DNA from: Tomitella biformata AHU 1821
GTDB lineage: Bacteria > Actinomycetota > Actinomycetes > Mycobacteriales > Mycobacteriaceae
Reading direction: 5' to 3'
DNA: 64,000 bases
Assembly (NCBI RefSeq): GCF_000524475.1
Contig: NZ_BAVQ01000013.1
Location: 1 to 64,000 of the forward strand
Shown: positions 6,901 through 15,323 of the stretch, piece by piece
How positions within the stretch are numbered: the stretch's first letter is position 1
How the letters are laid out: each line of letters starts with the position of its first letter
The notes under the pieces: generated by a model
Database searches by the model: none
What the model was told of the DNA's origin: nothing
The model's input: the letters and a program-made list of their open reading frames with translations, nothing else
Translations under genes and position numbers: made by a program

Positions 6901-9900
6901 CTACTGGTAGTTCCGCGACTTCACCGCCATCCTCAGGTCCAGGGGCTCGAGCCGCTCGGCGACCACGCTGACCGCGCCCGTCGCGTTCTGCACCTGCCCG
7001 CGCACCAGCAGCGCCGTCGCGGTGTGTGCCAGCTGTTTGTGCCGCGCCCACAGCCCCACCGAGCACACGACGTTGACCATCCCCGTCTCGTCCTCGAGGT
7101 TGATGAACGTCACCCCGCCCGCGGTGGCCGGGCGTTGGCGGTGCGTGACGGCGCCGGCGATAAGAACCCGGGAGCCGTCGCGCACCCCGAGCAGCCCGTT
7201 GGCCGGCACCACACCGAGCGAGTCCAGGTGCGCGCGCAGGAACTCGGTGGGATAGCTGTCCGGGGAGATGCCGGTGGCCCACACGTCCGCCGCCGCCAGC
7301 TCGAGCTTGCTCATACCCGGCAGCGACGGCGCGTTGGCCAGGGTGCCCAGTCCCGGCAGCTTGTCCGGGCGCTCGGCCGCCGCCGCACCCGCCGACCACA
7401 GGGCCTGGCGGCGGGTGGCCCCAAAGCAGTCGAAGGCGCCCGCCGTGGCGAGGGCCTCGGCCTGCGCGGTCGAAAGTTCCACCCGGCCGGTCAGATCCAG
7501 CATCGACGTGAAGTCGCCATCCGCGCGTCGGGCATCCTCTATCTCCTGTGCCTTGTCCGCCCCGAGGCTGCGGATCCCCGCCAGGCCCAGGCGCAACTGA
7601 AGACCGTCGCCCTCGAGGGTGGCCTCGGCCAGGCTCGCGTTGACGTCGACGCCGTGGACCACGACGCCATGCCGGCGGGCATCGGCGACGAGGGACTGCG
7701 GGGAGTAAAAACCCATCGGCTGCGCCCGCAGCAGCGCCGCGCAGAATGCCGCCGGGTGGTGCAGCTTAAACCACGCGGAGTAGAACACCAGCGCGGCGAA
7801 GGACTGCGAATGGCTCTCGGGGAAACCGAAATTGGCGAAGGCGTAGAGCTTCTCGTAGATCCGGTCCGCCTTCTCGCCGGTGATGCCGTGGAGCTGGCGC
7901 ATGCCGTCATAGAAGCGCCCGCGCAGCCGGTCCATCTTCTCCGGCGAGCGCTTGGAACCCATGGCCCGGCGCAGCTGGTCCGCCTCGGCCCCGCTGAACC
8001 CGGCGACGTCCACCGCCAGCTGCATCAGCTGCTCCTGGAACAGCGGGATGCCGAGGGTCCGGGCCAGCGCGGGCTCCATCGACGGGTGCTCAAAGCTCAC
8101 CGGCTCCGCACCGTTGCGCCGCCGGATATACGGGTGCACCGAGCCGCCCTGGATGGGGCCGGGGCGGATCAGCGCGACCTCCACGACAAGGTCGTAGAAG
8201 TTGCGGGGCTTGAGCCTGGGCAGTGTCGCCATCTGCGCGCGGGACTCCACCTGGAACACCCCGACGGTGTCCGCGCGCTGGAGCATCTCGTAGACGGCCG
8301 GCTCGGCGAGGTCGAGCTGCGCGAGGTCCACGGTGAGGCCCTTGTGCTCGGCAACGAGGTCGATCACGTAGTGCAGCGCGGACAGCATGCCTAGTCCCAG
8401 CAGGTCGAACTTCACCAGACCCACTGCCGCGCAATCGTCCTTGTCCCACTGCAGGACGCTGCGGTTCGCCATGCGGGCCCACTCGACGGGGCATACGTCG
8501 GCGACGGGCCTATCGCAGATCACCATGCCGCCGGAGTGGATGCCCAGGTGGCGGGGGAAGTCCTCGATCTGGCCGGCGAGGTCCAGGACGGCGGCGGGGA
8601 TGTCATGATGCTCGTCTTTCTGGCCGCCGACTCGGCCCCAGCGGCTGACCTGCTTGCTCCACGCATCTTGCTGGCCCGGCGAGAACCCGAGCGCGCGCGC
8701 CATGTCCCGCACCGCCGAGCGCCCCCTGTAGGTGATGACGTTGGCGACCTGCGCGGCGTGGGTGCGGCCGTACTTTTGGTAGACGTACTGGATGGCCTCC
8801 TCGCGGCGGTCGGACTCGATGTCCACGTCGATATCGGGCGGGCCGTCGCGGTCCGGGGACAGGAACCGCTCGAACAGCAGCCCGTTGCGGACGGCGTCGA
8901 CCGCCGTGATTCCCAGGGCATAGCAGACGGCGGAGTTCGCGGCCGAGCCCCGGCCCTGGCAGAGGATGTCGCTGCGCCGGCAGAACTCTACGATGTCCCA
9001 GACCACGAGGAAGTAGCCGGGAAAGTCCAGCTGCTCGATCACGGCTAGCTCGTGCTCAATCTGCTTGTACGCCTTGGGGTTCTCCCGCGCGCTGCCGTAG
9101 CGCCGGGCCGCGCCGCGCATGGTCAGCTCGCGGAGCCAGCTGCGCTCGTCGTGCCCGGTCGGCACATCGAACGGTGGCAGCTTGGGCGCGATCAGCCGCA
9201 GGTCGAACGCCAGCTCGCGGCCCAGCTCCGCCGCGTGCTCGACAGCCCCCGGGTACCGCGCGAACAGCGCCGCCATCTCCGCCCCCGAGCGCAGGTGGCC
9301 CCCGCCCGTCGGCGGCAGCCAGCCCGCGGCGTCGTCGAGGCTGCGCCGGGCCCGCACCGCCGCCATCGCCATCGCTAGGCGGCCGTTCTTGGGCGCCGCG
9401 TAGTGCGCGGCGGTGGAGGCGATCACGCCGAGGCGGTGGCGGCGGGCCAACTCGAACAGCGCGTCGTTGCGCTCGTCGTCCTCGGGCACGCCGTGCCGGG
9501 TGAGCTCGACGGTGACGTGCTCGCGGCCGAAGCGCTCGATCAGCTCCCCCAGCGCCGCCTCCGCCGCGGCGATCCCGCCGGCCGACTGTAGTGCCTTGCG
9601 CACGTGGCCTTTTCGGCAGCCGGTGAGAATCTGCCAGTGCCCGCCCGCCGCGTCGGCGAGCCCGTCGAGGTCGTAGCGGGTGTGCCCCTTCTGCCCGCCG
9701 GCCAGGTGCGCGGCGGAGATCTCGCGGGAGAGCCTGCGGTAGCCCTCCTGCCCGTGGGCGAGCACCAGCAGATGAGTGCCATCGGGATCCGGCCCGCCGC
9801 TGGCCCCGGCACGCTCTCCCGACGCGCCCAAGTTCAGTTCCGCCCCGAACACGGTCCGCATGCCGAGGCCCATCGCGGCCTCGGCAAAGCGGACCACGCC

Positions 9901-10188
9901 GTAGAGCCCATCGTGGTCGGTGAGCGCGATCGCCTCCAGGCCCAGCCTCGCAGCCTCCTCGATCAGGGCCTCCGGCTGGCTGGCCCCGTCGAGGAAGCTG
10001 AACGCCGAGTGGGCGTGCAGCTCCGCGTAGGGCACCGTCGTGCGCGGCGGCGCCACCTCGGGGGCCAGGTACTCCCCGCGTTTGCGGGACCAGGCGGGGC
10101 CGTCGCCGCCATCCCCCACCACGGGCGCACGGCCCGAGAGCACCCGCTCCATCTCCGACCAGGTCTGCGGGCCATCGCTCCAACGCAT
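6901..10188 (-). CDS. dnaE2: Error-prone DNA polymerase III alpha subunit DnaE2 (ImuC)
   Basis: A 1095-residue DnaE2, the catalytic polymerase of the actinobacterial ImuA'-ImuB-DnaE2 mutasome for SOS mutagenesis and damage tolerance. The N-terminal PHP domain begins at about residue 50 (YAELHAHSAFSFLDG, ALTDHDGLYGV). The palm carries the catalytic acidic motif GPPDIDVDIES. Then come the polymerase fingers (GSKRSPEKMDRLRGRF), helix-hairpin-helix and a C-terminal OB fold (VLIAGAVTHRQRPATAGG). The start at 10188 (MRWSDGPQTWSEMERVL) matches mycobacterial DnaE2 and has GGAAGGGG upstream; the upstream TTG is rejected. A LexA box lies about 60 bp upstream. The partners imuA'-imuB are 15 kb away in the same orientation. 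Confidence 0.95.
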   Translation of the reverse strand: MRWSDGPQTWSEMERVLSGRAPVVGDGGDGPAWSRKRGEYLAPEVAPPRTTVPYAELHAHSAFSFLDGASQPEALIEEAARLGLEAIALTDHDGLYGVVRFAEAAMGLGMRTVFGAELNLGASGERAGASGGPDPDGTHLLVLAHGQEGYRRLSREISAAHLAGGQKGHTRYDLDGLADAAGGHWQILTGCRKGHVRKALQSAGGIAAAEAALGELIERFGREHVTVELTRHGVPEDDERNDALFELARRHRLGVIASTAAHYAAPKNGRLAMAMAAVRARRSLDDAAGWLPPTGGGHLRSGAEMAALFARYPGAVEHAAELGRELAFDLRLIAPKLPPFDVPTGHDERSWLRELTMRGAARRYGSARENPKAYKQIEHELAVIEQLDFPGYFLVVWDIVEFCRRSDILCQGRGSAANSAVCYALGITAVDAVRNGLLFERFLSPDRDGPPDIDVDIESDRREEAIQYVYQKYGRTHAAQVANVITYRGRSAVRDMARALGFSPGQQDAWSKQVSRWGRVGGQKDEHHDIPAAVLDLAGQIEDFPRHLGIHSGGMVICDRPVADVCPVEWARMANRSVLQWDKDDCAAVGLVKFDLLGLGMLSALHYVIDLVAEHKGLTVDLAQLDLAEPAVYEMLQRADTVGVFQVESRAQMATLPRLKPRNFYDLVVEVALIRPGPIQGGSVHPYIRRRNGAEPVSFEHPSMEPALARTLGIPLFQEQLMQLAVDVAGFSGAEADQLRRAMGSKRSPEKMDRLRGRFYDGMRQLHGITGEKADRIYEKLYAFANFGFPESHSQSFAALVFYSAWFKLHHPAAFCAALLRAQPMGFYSPQSLVADARRHGVVVHGVDVNASLAEATLEGDGLQLRLGLAGIRSLGADKAQEIEDARRADGDFTSMLDLTGRVELSTAQAEALATAGAFDCFGATRRQALWSAGAAAAERPDKLPGLGTLANAPSLPGMSKLELAAADVWATGISPDSYPTEFLRAHLDSLGVVPANGLLGVRDGSRVLIAGAVTHRQRPATAGGVTFINLEDETGMVNVVCSVGLWARHKQLAHTATALLVRGQVQNATGAVSVVAERLEPLDLRMAVKSRNYQ

Positions 10189-10249
10189 GACGGACCCCTT
10201 CCCTGACAACTACGCACGGTCCCCGCCGCAGGGAAGGAGCGGCGGAGAA

Positions 10250-10265
10250 TAGAACGTTCATTCGA
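10250..10265 (-). promoter_or_regulatory. LexA (SOS) box of dnaE2
   Basis: Read on the minus strand, TCGAAT-GAAC-GTTCTA matches the actinobacterial LexA consensus TCGAAC-N4-GTTCGA at 10 of 12 defined positions. It is 62 bp upstream of the dnaE2 start, as expected for damage-inducible dnaE2. The divergent esterase gene starts 78 bp away on the other side and may also be affected. Confidence 0.75.
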
Positions 10266-10342
10266 ATGATACTTTCGCGTGCCCGCCCCGTCAAGACAGC
10301 CCGCGTGGAACACTGGGCGGCGCCCTACGACAAGGAGACCCC

Positions 10343-11239
10343 TTGAACCTTGAGATGGCCATCGTCTCGGTGTATCTGCGCCGCACCCGCAAACCCGTCT
10401 GGTCCGATGTCGACCACTTCGCCAAGCAGCTTCGTGCCCCGAAAGCCGACCCGGCGCCCCCGCGCCGGCTGCGGTCCCGACACCTGGTCGAAGAGTCGAC
10501 GGTGCGGGGCTTCCGCCTCTTCACGGTGACGCCGCGGGCGGGCGCGACCGGCCGCGGCGTGCTGTATCTGCACGGAGGCGGGTATGTGAACTCGATCGCC
10601 CCGCAGCACTGGGCGCTGATCTCGAAGCTCGCCGATCAGGGCGCGACGGTGCGCGTGCCGCTGTACGGGCTGGCCCCGCAGCACACGTTCACCGAGGCCT
10701 ACGAGCTGCTCGACAAGGTCTACGACGGCCTGGCCGCCGACTCGGATGAGCTGGTCATCATGGGCGACTCCGCGGGCGGCGGCCTCGCTCTGGGCTTCGC
10801 CCAGACCCTGCGCGACGCGGGCCGGCCGCTGCCCCGGTCCCTGACGCTGATCGCGCCGTGGCTGGACATCGCGTGCCGCAATCCCGAGATCGACGCGCTA
10901 GAGCCGCTGGACCCATGGCTGGCCAGGCCCGGCGCGATCCTCGCCGGCCAGACGTGGGCCGCCGGCACCGACCGCGACAACCCGCGGCTGAGCCCCGTGT
11001 TCGGGGACATGACCGGGCTGCCGCCGCTGCACGTGTACTGCGGAACCCTCGACATCGTGTACCCGGACGTCAAGGTGCTGGCGCGGCGGGCGCGAGAGGC
11101 CGGCGTCGAAGTGGACCTGACCATCGCCGAGGGCGCCTGCCACGTGTATCCGCTGGTGCCGACGAGGGAGGGCCGGAGGGCGCGCGAGCGGATCGTGGCG
11201 ATGGCGGCGGGGGCAGATGATCAGTACAAACCAAGCTGA
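10343..11239 (+). CDS. alpha/beta hydrolase, hormone-sensitive-lipase type
   Basis: A 298-residue esterase of the HSL/acetyl-esterase family. The hallmark oxyanion motif HGGGY follows YLH, and the nucleophile elbow is GDSAGGG. A late Asp (CGTLDIVYPD) and His (ACHVYPL) complete the triad. Family members cleave short acyl esters or act on lipids; the substrate is not evident. The start is a TTG at 10343 with AAGGAG five bases upstream; the next ATG (10355) is too far from that site. The C-terminus overlaps the end of the convergent HEPN gene by 19 bp. It is divergent from dnaE2. Confidence 0.85.
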   Translation: MNLEMAIVSVYLRRTRKPVWSDVDHFAKQLRAPKADPAPPRRLRSRHLVEESTVRGFRLFTVTPRAGATGRGVLYLHGGGYVNSIAPQHWALISKLADQGATVRVPLYGLAPQHTFTEAYELLDKVYDGLAADSDELVIMGDSAGGGLALGFAQTLRDAGRPLPRSLTLIAPWLDIACRNPEIDALEPLDPWLARPGAILAGQTWAAGTDRDNPRLSPVFGDMTGLPPLHVYCGTLDIVYPDVKVLARRAREAGVEVDLTIAEGACHVYPLVPTREGRRARERIVAMAAGADDQYKPS

Positions 11240-11676
11240 CCGATGATGTTCTCCGCCGCCGTGACGATCGCCTGAGCGTGTTTGATTGCCACATCCGCCT
11301 CATCGACGGCGGCGTCGTCGCCGGGCCGCTCCGGATACTCCAACTCGTTGCGCCGTCTACGCAAAGCGCCGAACTGTCGAAAGCCCGGACCGAATTGTCC
11401 ACGCACGGCTTCCTCGACAGCGTAGTGCCCCCCTTTCGTCGTGGGCCGCAGTCCTTGATGTGCGAGCAGAGCGGTCACTGCCTGACGTGCCGCGTCATAG
11501 GCGAGTACAAAGGCCGAGTCTGGATCCCGCTTCACGGCTATCCTTGCCGTCTCCAGCGTGACCGCCGCCTTCTTCAGGAGCCGCTCGCCGCTAGCGGTCT
11601 CACCAGTGAGCTTCTGCAAAGCCCCGGACGCGACGAGCGCGTTGATCTCGTCTTCGCCACGCCTCCAGCGAGCCAT
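11221..11676 (-). CDS. HEPN-domain protein, partner of upstream nucleotidyltransferase
   Basis: A 151-residue helical protein with HEPN features: AYDAARQAVTALLAHQGLRP, then RGQFGPGFRQFGALRRRRNELEYPER. In HepT-type RNase toxins the motif is RX4HXY. Here the equivalent region reads RNELEYP, which keeps Arg, Asn and Tyr but has no His, so classical RNase activity is doubtful. The ATG overlaps the TAA of the nucleotidyltransferase gene by 1 bp, showing translational coupling. The pair resembles MNT/HEPN (HepT/MntA, type VII) toxin-antitoxin modules. The alternative is a two-subunit nucleotidyltransferase without toxin function. Confidence 0.75.
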   Translation of the reverse strand: MARWRRGEDEINALVASGALQKLTGETASGERLLKKAAVTLETARIAVKRDPDSAFVLAYDAARQAVTALLAHQGLRPTTKGGHYAVEEAVRGQFGPGFRQFGALRRRRNELEYPERPGDDAAVDEADVAIKHAQAIVTAAENIIGQLGLY

Positions 11677-12251
11677 TATGCCTCGAACACGACTGTGAAC
11701 GCCGACGCCCTGATCTGGGCGACGAGCACATCAGCGGGATCCTGATACTGCTGAGCAGTACGCACAACCGGATTGACCTCGATACCGAGCCGCGCCTGCG
11801 CCCGGTCGGCCGCATCGTATACATCGGCCCGGTCGACCTTGCCGACCACCAGCACATCGATGTCCCGCGGCGGAGGTCCGGCCGCGCCGGCATACCGTGC
11901 CGCCCATGACCCGAAGATCAGCACCTGCTCGACGCCGTCGACTGCGAACTCTTCGGCGATCACCACCTTCGGCCCGAAGGTTATCTCCAGCAACTGGGTG
12001 AGGGCTGGAGCAGCGGGGTGGCTGGTGTTGGCCCGCACCAGCCGGTTTCGCCCCAGCGTCCGACTAGTCACAAGGTCCGCTTCGTCAAGACGGACCACCT
12101 CGCGATGCAAAGTGGATAGCGGCACCTTCAAGCGCGCAGCAAGATCGCTCACACCGAACTCCTGGTCAGGGTGCAGCATGAGCCACATCAGCAACTCCGC
12201 CTGATGTTGCGACCGGAACACTGGCAGCAACGCAGGACCAACACTACGCAT
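11676..12251 (-). CDS. winged-HTH/nucleotidyltransferase (MNT-like) protein
   Basis: A 191-residue two-domain protein. Residues about 10-75 form a winged helix-turn-helix (FGVSDLAARLKVPLSTLHREV). Residues about 95-180 form a minimal nucleotidyltransferase with the active-site pattern GS(W)...DIDVLVVG. The spacing between GS and DxD is 14 residues, longer than the usual 10, because of a GAAGPPP insert. In HepT/MntA systems this enzyme AMPylates and neutralises the HEPN toxin; the fused wHTH suggests it also represses its own promoter. The start at 12251 sits about +1 from a strong promoter, so the mRNA is probably leaderless; the longer ORF start at 12296 lies upstream of the -35 and is rejected. 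Confidence 0.82.
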   Translation of the reverse strand: MRSVGPALLPVFRSQHQAELLMWLMLHPDQEFGVSDLAARLKVPLSTLHREVVRLDEADLVTSRTLGRNRLVRANTSHPAAPALTQLLEITFGPKVVIAEEFAVDGVEQVLIFGSWAARYAGAAGPPPRDIDVLVVGKVDRADVYDAADRAQARLGIEVNPVVRTAQQYQDPADVLVAQIRASAFTVVFEA

Positions 12252-12257
12252 AACTGA

Positions 12258-12287
12258 AAGATATCTCCCACTTAAAGGGATTGTCAA
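12258..12287 (-). promoter_or_regulatory. Leaderless promoter and dyad for the MNT/HEPN operon
   Basis: On the minus strand there is TTGACA (12287-12282), an 18-bp spacer, and TATCTT (12263-12258), with the ATG six bases after the -10. The transcript would start at or next to the start codon. The spacer contains TCCC-N7-GGGA with a partly paired interior (12266-12280), well placed for autorepression by the wHTH domain. Confidence 0.65.
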
Positions 12288-12295
12288 TGGTGGCA

Positions 12296-13636
12296 TCAGA
12301 TCCGCTCCGAGATCCGCTCCCGATGCCCCGTCAGATCCGCGAGCTCCGCCGCCACCTGCCCCGCACGCCAGCCAGCCCCGTTGGTGACGGCGGTCGACGT
12401 CTGGCCCACCTCAGGAAATTGCCGCTCGAACACCTCTCCTACCGCTTCGGCCCGGGCCGCCATGATCGGCACCAGTTGCGTCCCATACTGGACCTCCGCC
12501 TCCCGGCTGGCCCCCTCCTTCGCCTCCAGCAACCGCTCCCCGATCCGGTGGGCGAAACCGATCAGGAAGGACCGTCGAAAGCTCGGCGCACGGTTCAATC
12601 GCTGCCCGCCGCCGGCCTCCGCCATCGCGTTCGATGCCTGCACCAGCAAGGAGGTGTAGAGCAATTCGCACAGGTCCAGGTCCACGGGCAGGCCGACGCA
12701 GCTGGCCAGGCCCAGCCCGCCATGCCAGAGCGCCTGAATGCCGTTCGCATTGGCGACGCTATTGAGCAGCTGCATCTTCGCTTCCGGATACGGGTTGTCG
12801 ATGAGCAGTCGACGCGTGCGCACCTCATCGACGAGCGAGGCGCCATCATCCGCGTCGACGACCGCGCTGTCGAGCGCATAGCGGGTCATCAGGTCCTGGG
12901 CCTTCGCGGAGAGCGACTCGGCCTCCGCGGCGAACGTCGTCGACTCCGCCTTCGCCAGCAGTCCGCGGATCCTGGCGAGCACACGCGGATCCGCCCCGCT
13001 ACGACCTGAGGGCCGGGCGCTCGCGCGGCCCCACTTCGAGGGGACCGGGATCAGAGGCTCCATCCTCGGTAGCCGGCCGCAGTGCCCGAGGACCTGCAGG
13101 ATCGCCGTCCATGCCTTTGCGGGGTCGCCGCCCTCTGATTGCCGCCAGTGCGTCACCATTGCCTGAGTGGGGAGGAAGGCGGGCAGCTTCATTTCCTCGA
13201 GCTGTTCTCGCCACTGTGCCGGAGCCGTCGTGTGGGCGCTGGTGCGCGAGGCGTGATAGCCGACTGCGGTGGTCACCAGGCGCGTAGCCCGCGCATCGAA
13301 CTCCCTGCGCACACAGTGCACCGCCTCCGCAGGCTGCCATCCGTTCGCGAAAAGACCGTCGAGGGTCAGGTCGAACATTTCCGACAGCCGGGCATCCGCA
13401 ATCGCGCGATCCGGGTGGGTGTCCCGCTCCGTCAGCTCCGCCACCACGTTGCTCAGATACGCCGCGTGGGAGCTGCCGCGCGCCGCGTAGTCGATCCCGG
13501 CATATACCAACTCCTCCACCTCGGAGAGCCAGTTCCCAGCGCCTCCCCCACTGCGACCCCGACCGGACTGCCGCTGATCACGCCGCTGTTGCTTCCGCTT
13601 GCGGGCGGCCCGATTCTGCTGGTTGTTGCGGCTCAT
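12296..13636 (-). CDS. DUF2786 domain-containing protein
   Basis: A 446-residue protein. It begins with a very basic tail (MSRNNQQNRAARKRKQQRRD) suggestive of nucleic-acid binding. The DUF2786 motif is at about residues 235-275 (DPRVLARIRGLLAKAESTTF, then LSAKAQDLMTRYALD). A helical C-terminal region includes SFRRSFLIGFAHRIGERL, a segment typical of DUF2786 proteins. The function is unknown. The start at 13636 has AAGGGGA upstream; the ORF continues 150 codons further back through the promoter and opposite strand of the CMD gene, which is rejected as shadow. Confidence 0.82.
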   Translation of the reverse strand: MSRNNQQNRAARKRKQQRRDQRQSGRGRSGGGAGNWLSEVEELVYAGIDYAARGSSHAAYLSNVVAELTERDTHPDRAIADARLSEMFDLTLDGLFANGWQPAEAVHCVRREFDARATRLVTTAVGYHASRTSAHTTAPAQWREQLEEMKLPAFLPTQAMVTHWRQSEGGDPAKAWTAILQVLGHCGRLPRMEPLIPVPSKWGRASARPSGRSGADPRVLARIRGLLAKAESTTFAAEAESLSAKAQDLMTRYALDSAVVDADDGASLVDEVRTRRLLIDNPYPEAKMQLLNSVANANGIQALWHGGLGLASCVGLPVDLDLCELLYTSLLVQASNAMAEAGGGQRLNRAPSFRRSFLIGFAHRIGERLLEAKEGASREAEVQYGTQLVPIMAARAEAVGEVFERQFPEVGQTSTAVTNGAGWRAGQVAAELADLTGHRERISERI

Positions 13637-13704
13637 GATCGTCCCCTTCGATCGGCGTTTGAGCGAGATCTTATTCCTGCCCTCTGACATCGGCGACACA
13701 AGCC

Positions 13705-13731
13705 GGTCACATTCCGAGCCGCCGCCTCGTC
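13705..13731 (+). promoter_or_regulatory. Candidate ECF41-type promoter of the CMD gene
   Basis: GGTCACA (13705-13711), exactly 16 bp, then CGTC (13728-13731). As I recall it, the ECF41 promoter consensus is TGTCACA-N16-CGTC; this site differs at one base. It lies 50 bp upstream of the CMD-family gene whose convergent neighbour encodes an ECF41-type sigma factor, the usual pairing in this group. Confidence 0.65.
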
Positions 13732-13780
13732 CCATTTGCAGGAGGCCCCACCGCGGCCTCCCCGAGCACAGGAGTCCACC

Positions 13781-14386
13781 ATGGCGCGCATCCCCGCAGT
13801 CTCCCCCGCCGACGCCGGGCCGATGACGAAGCTGTCCTACCGCATCGCGGCCCGCAAGTACGGCGAAGTGCCCGAGCCGTTCGCCGTGACCCTGCACCAC
13901 CCCGGCCTCGCCCGCGCTAGCACCGTCCATGAGTTGATGGCTGAGCGCGCGTCGAAAGTGCTGCCCGCCAATATCCGCGACATCGCCGTGTACCGCACCG
14001 CCTGGACCATTGGCTGCTCGTGGTGCGTGGATTTCGGCACCATGCTCCAGCGACTCGACGGCCTCGACACCGAGCGGCTCGCCCACATCGCCGACTACTC
14101 GACCTCCGAGCTCTACAGCGAGGACGAGCGGGCCGCGATCGCCTACGCCGATGCCATGACCGGGGACGTCGCCACGGAGGTGACGGACGCACAGGTGGCG
14201 GACCTCGAACGGCGCTTCGGCCGGGACGGACTAATAGAGCTGACCTATCAGATCGGGCTCGAGAACCTGCGGGCGCGCATGAATTCGGCGCTGGGCATCC
14301 ATGAGCAGGGGTTCAGCGCTCAGGATTCCAGCACAGGCGCGTGCCGAGTGCCGTGGGCGGATCAGGACGTGACAGAGCAGGGCTAA
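13781..14386 (+). CDS. Carboxymuconolactone decarboxylase/AhpD-family protein
   Basis: A 201-residue protein of the CMD/AhpD fold. The motif AVYRTAWTIGCSWCVDFG supplies a CxxC pair. The His that follows the pair in AhpD peroxidases is absent here (CSWCVDFG), so activity may differ from AhpD. CMD proteins are the classic genomic partners of ECF41 sigma factors, where they may process the signal or be the main target. The start at 13781 has AGGAG at 13770-13774. The stop abuts the stop of the convergent sigma gene with no spacer. A matching ECF41 promoter lies upstream. Confidence 0.85.
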   Translation: MARIPAVSPADAGPMTKLSYRIAARKYGEVPEPFAVTLHHPGLARASTVHELMAERASKVLPANIRDIAVYRTAWTIGCSWCVDFGTMLQRLDGLDTERLAHIADYSTSELYSEDERAAIAYADAMTGDVATEVTDAQVADLERRFGRDGLIELTYQIGLENLRARMNSALGIHEQGFSAQDSSTGACRVPWADQDVTEQG

Positions 14387-15301
14387 TCACAGCCGGACGC
14401 CGCCGAGCTTCGCGGGATTGACCATGTCGTAGCCGGCCCACACGACGCCATCGCGCACGGCGCAGGCGACGACGCGGCGAGTGATCTCGCGTCGCCCGGT
14501 GGCGGGATCCCCCAGACGCCCCCGGTGCAGCAAACCGAGTTGCCCGTTGACCAGCACCGGTTCCAAGGCCAGCAGGTCGTCCGCGCCGTACATGCGTGTG
14601 AGGCCCAGCAGGAATCGCCCGACGTGGTCGGGGCCGGTGAGGATGTTGGGCGCGGTGCGACTGGTGCCGCCGGCGTCGCCGATGAACCGGGCGTCCGGGT
14701 GCAGTGCCCGCACTACGGCGGCCACCTCGCCCGACGCGACCGCGGCCAGCAACGCCTGCACCCCCGCGTCGTGCTCGGCTTTAGGCGCGAGCACTGGCGC
14801 CGCCTCCGCGATCCTCCGTGCGCGGGAGGCAGACTGCCGCGCCGCCGCCGCGGAGATTCCCAGCACGGCGGCGATCTCGGCGAAGGGCACACCGAACCCG
14901 TCATGCAGCACAAACGCCACCCGCTGGTCCGGGCCCAGCGTGTCCAGGACGACCAGTGCGGCCAGACGGTTGTCCTCGTCGCGCACCACCGCGTCCAGTG
15001 GGTCCTGCGGGCGGGCGCCGGACAGCGGGGTGACGATCGGCTCCGGCAGCCACTGGCCCACGTACTTCTCGCGTCGGACGGCCGCCGACCGCAGATGGTC
15101 CAGGCACAGCCGGCCGACCACCGTCGTCAGCCAGGCCCGCAGGTCCTCGATCTCGGCGGGATCGCCTGCCCGGTCCAGCCGCAGCCAGGCATCCTGCACC
15201 GCATCCTCCGCGTCGGCGACGCTGCCCGTGAGCCGGTACGCCACCGACAGCAGATGCGGCCGATGCCCCTCGAAGCACCTGGCCAGAGTGTCTGCGTCCA
15301 T
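14387..15301 (-). CDS. ECF41-type RNA polymerase sigma factor
   Basis: A 304-residue ECF sigma factor. Region sigma2 lies at about residues 10-75 (LLSVAYRLTGSVADAEDAVQ) and sigma4 at about 110-160 (FAEIAAVLGISAAAARQSAS). A SnoaL-like C-terminal extension of about 110 residues follows. The linker WLPEP and the terminal VNPAKL match the conserved WLPEP and NPDKL motifs of the ECF41 group (M. tuberculosis SigJ is the relative). In this group the extension acts in place of an anti-sigma factor. The neighbouring CMD gene is its likely target. It may be transcribed with the membrane-protein gene 22 bp upstream. Confidence 0.9.
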   Translation of the reverse strand: MDADTLARCFEGHRPHLLSVAYRLTGSVADAEDAVQDAWLRLDRAGDPAEIEDLRAWLTTVVGRLCLDHLRSAAVRREKYVGQWLPEPIVTPLSGARPQDPLDAVVRDEDNRLAALVVLDTLGPDQRVAFVLHDGFGVPFAEIAAVLGISAAAARQSASRARRIAEAAPVLAPKAEHDAGVQALLAAVASGEVAAVVRALHPDARFIGDAGGTSRTAPNILTGPDHVGRFLLGLTRMYGADDLLALEPVLVNGQLGLLHRGRLGDPATGRREITRRVVACAVRDGVVWAGYDMVNPAKLGGVRL

Positions 15302-15323
15302 TCCGCGATTCTACGGTTTCAGC

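Noticed and set aside
13637-14086. N-terminal extension of the DUF2786 frame
   Set aside because: Covers the CMD gene start and its promoter on the other strand; ribosome site and basic start at 13636 fit better.
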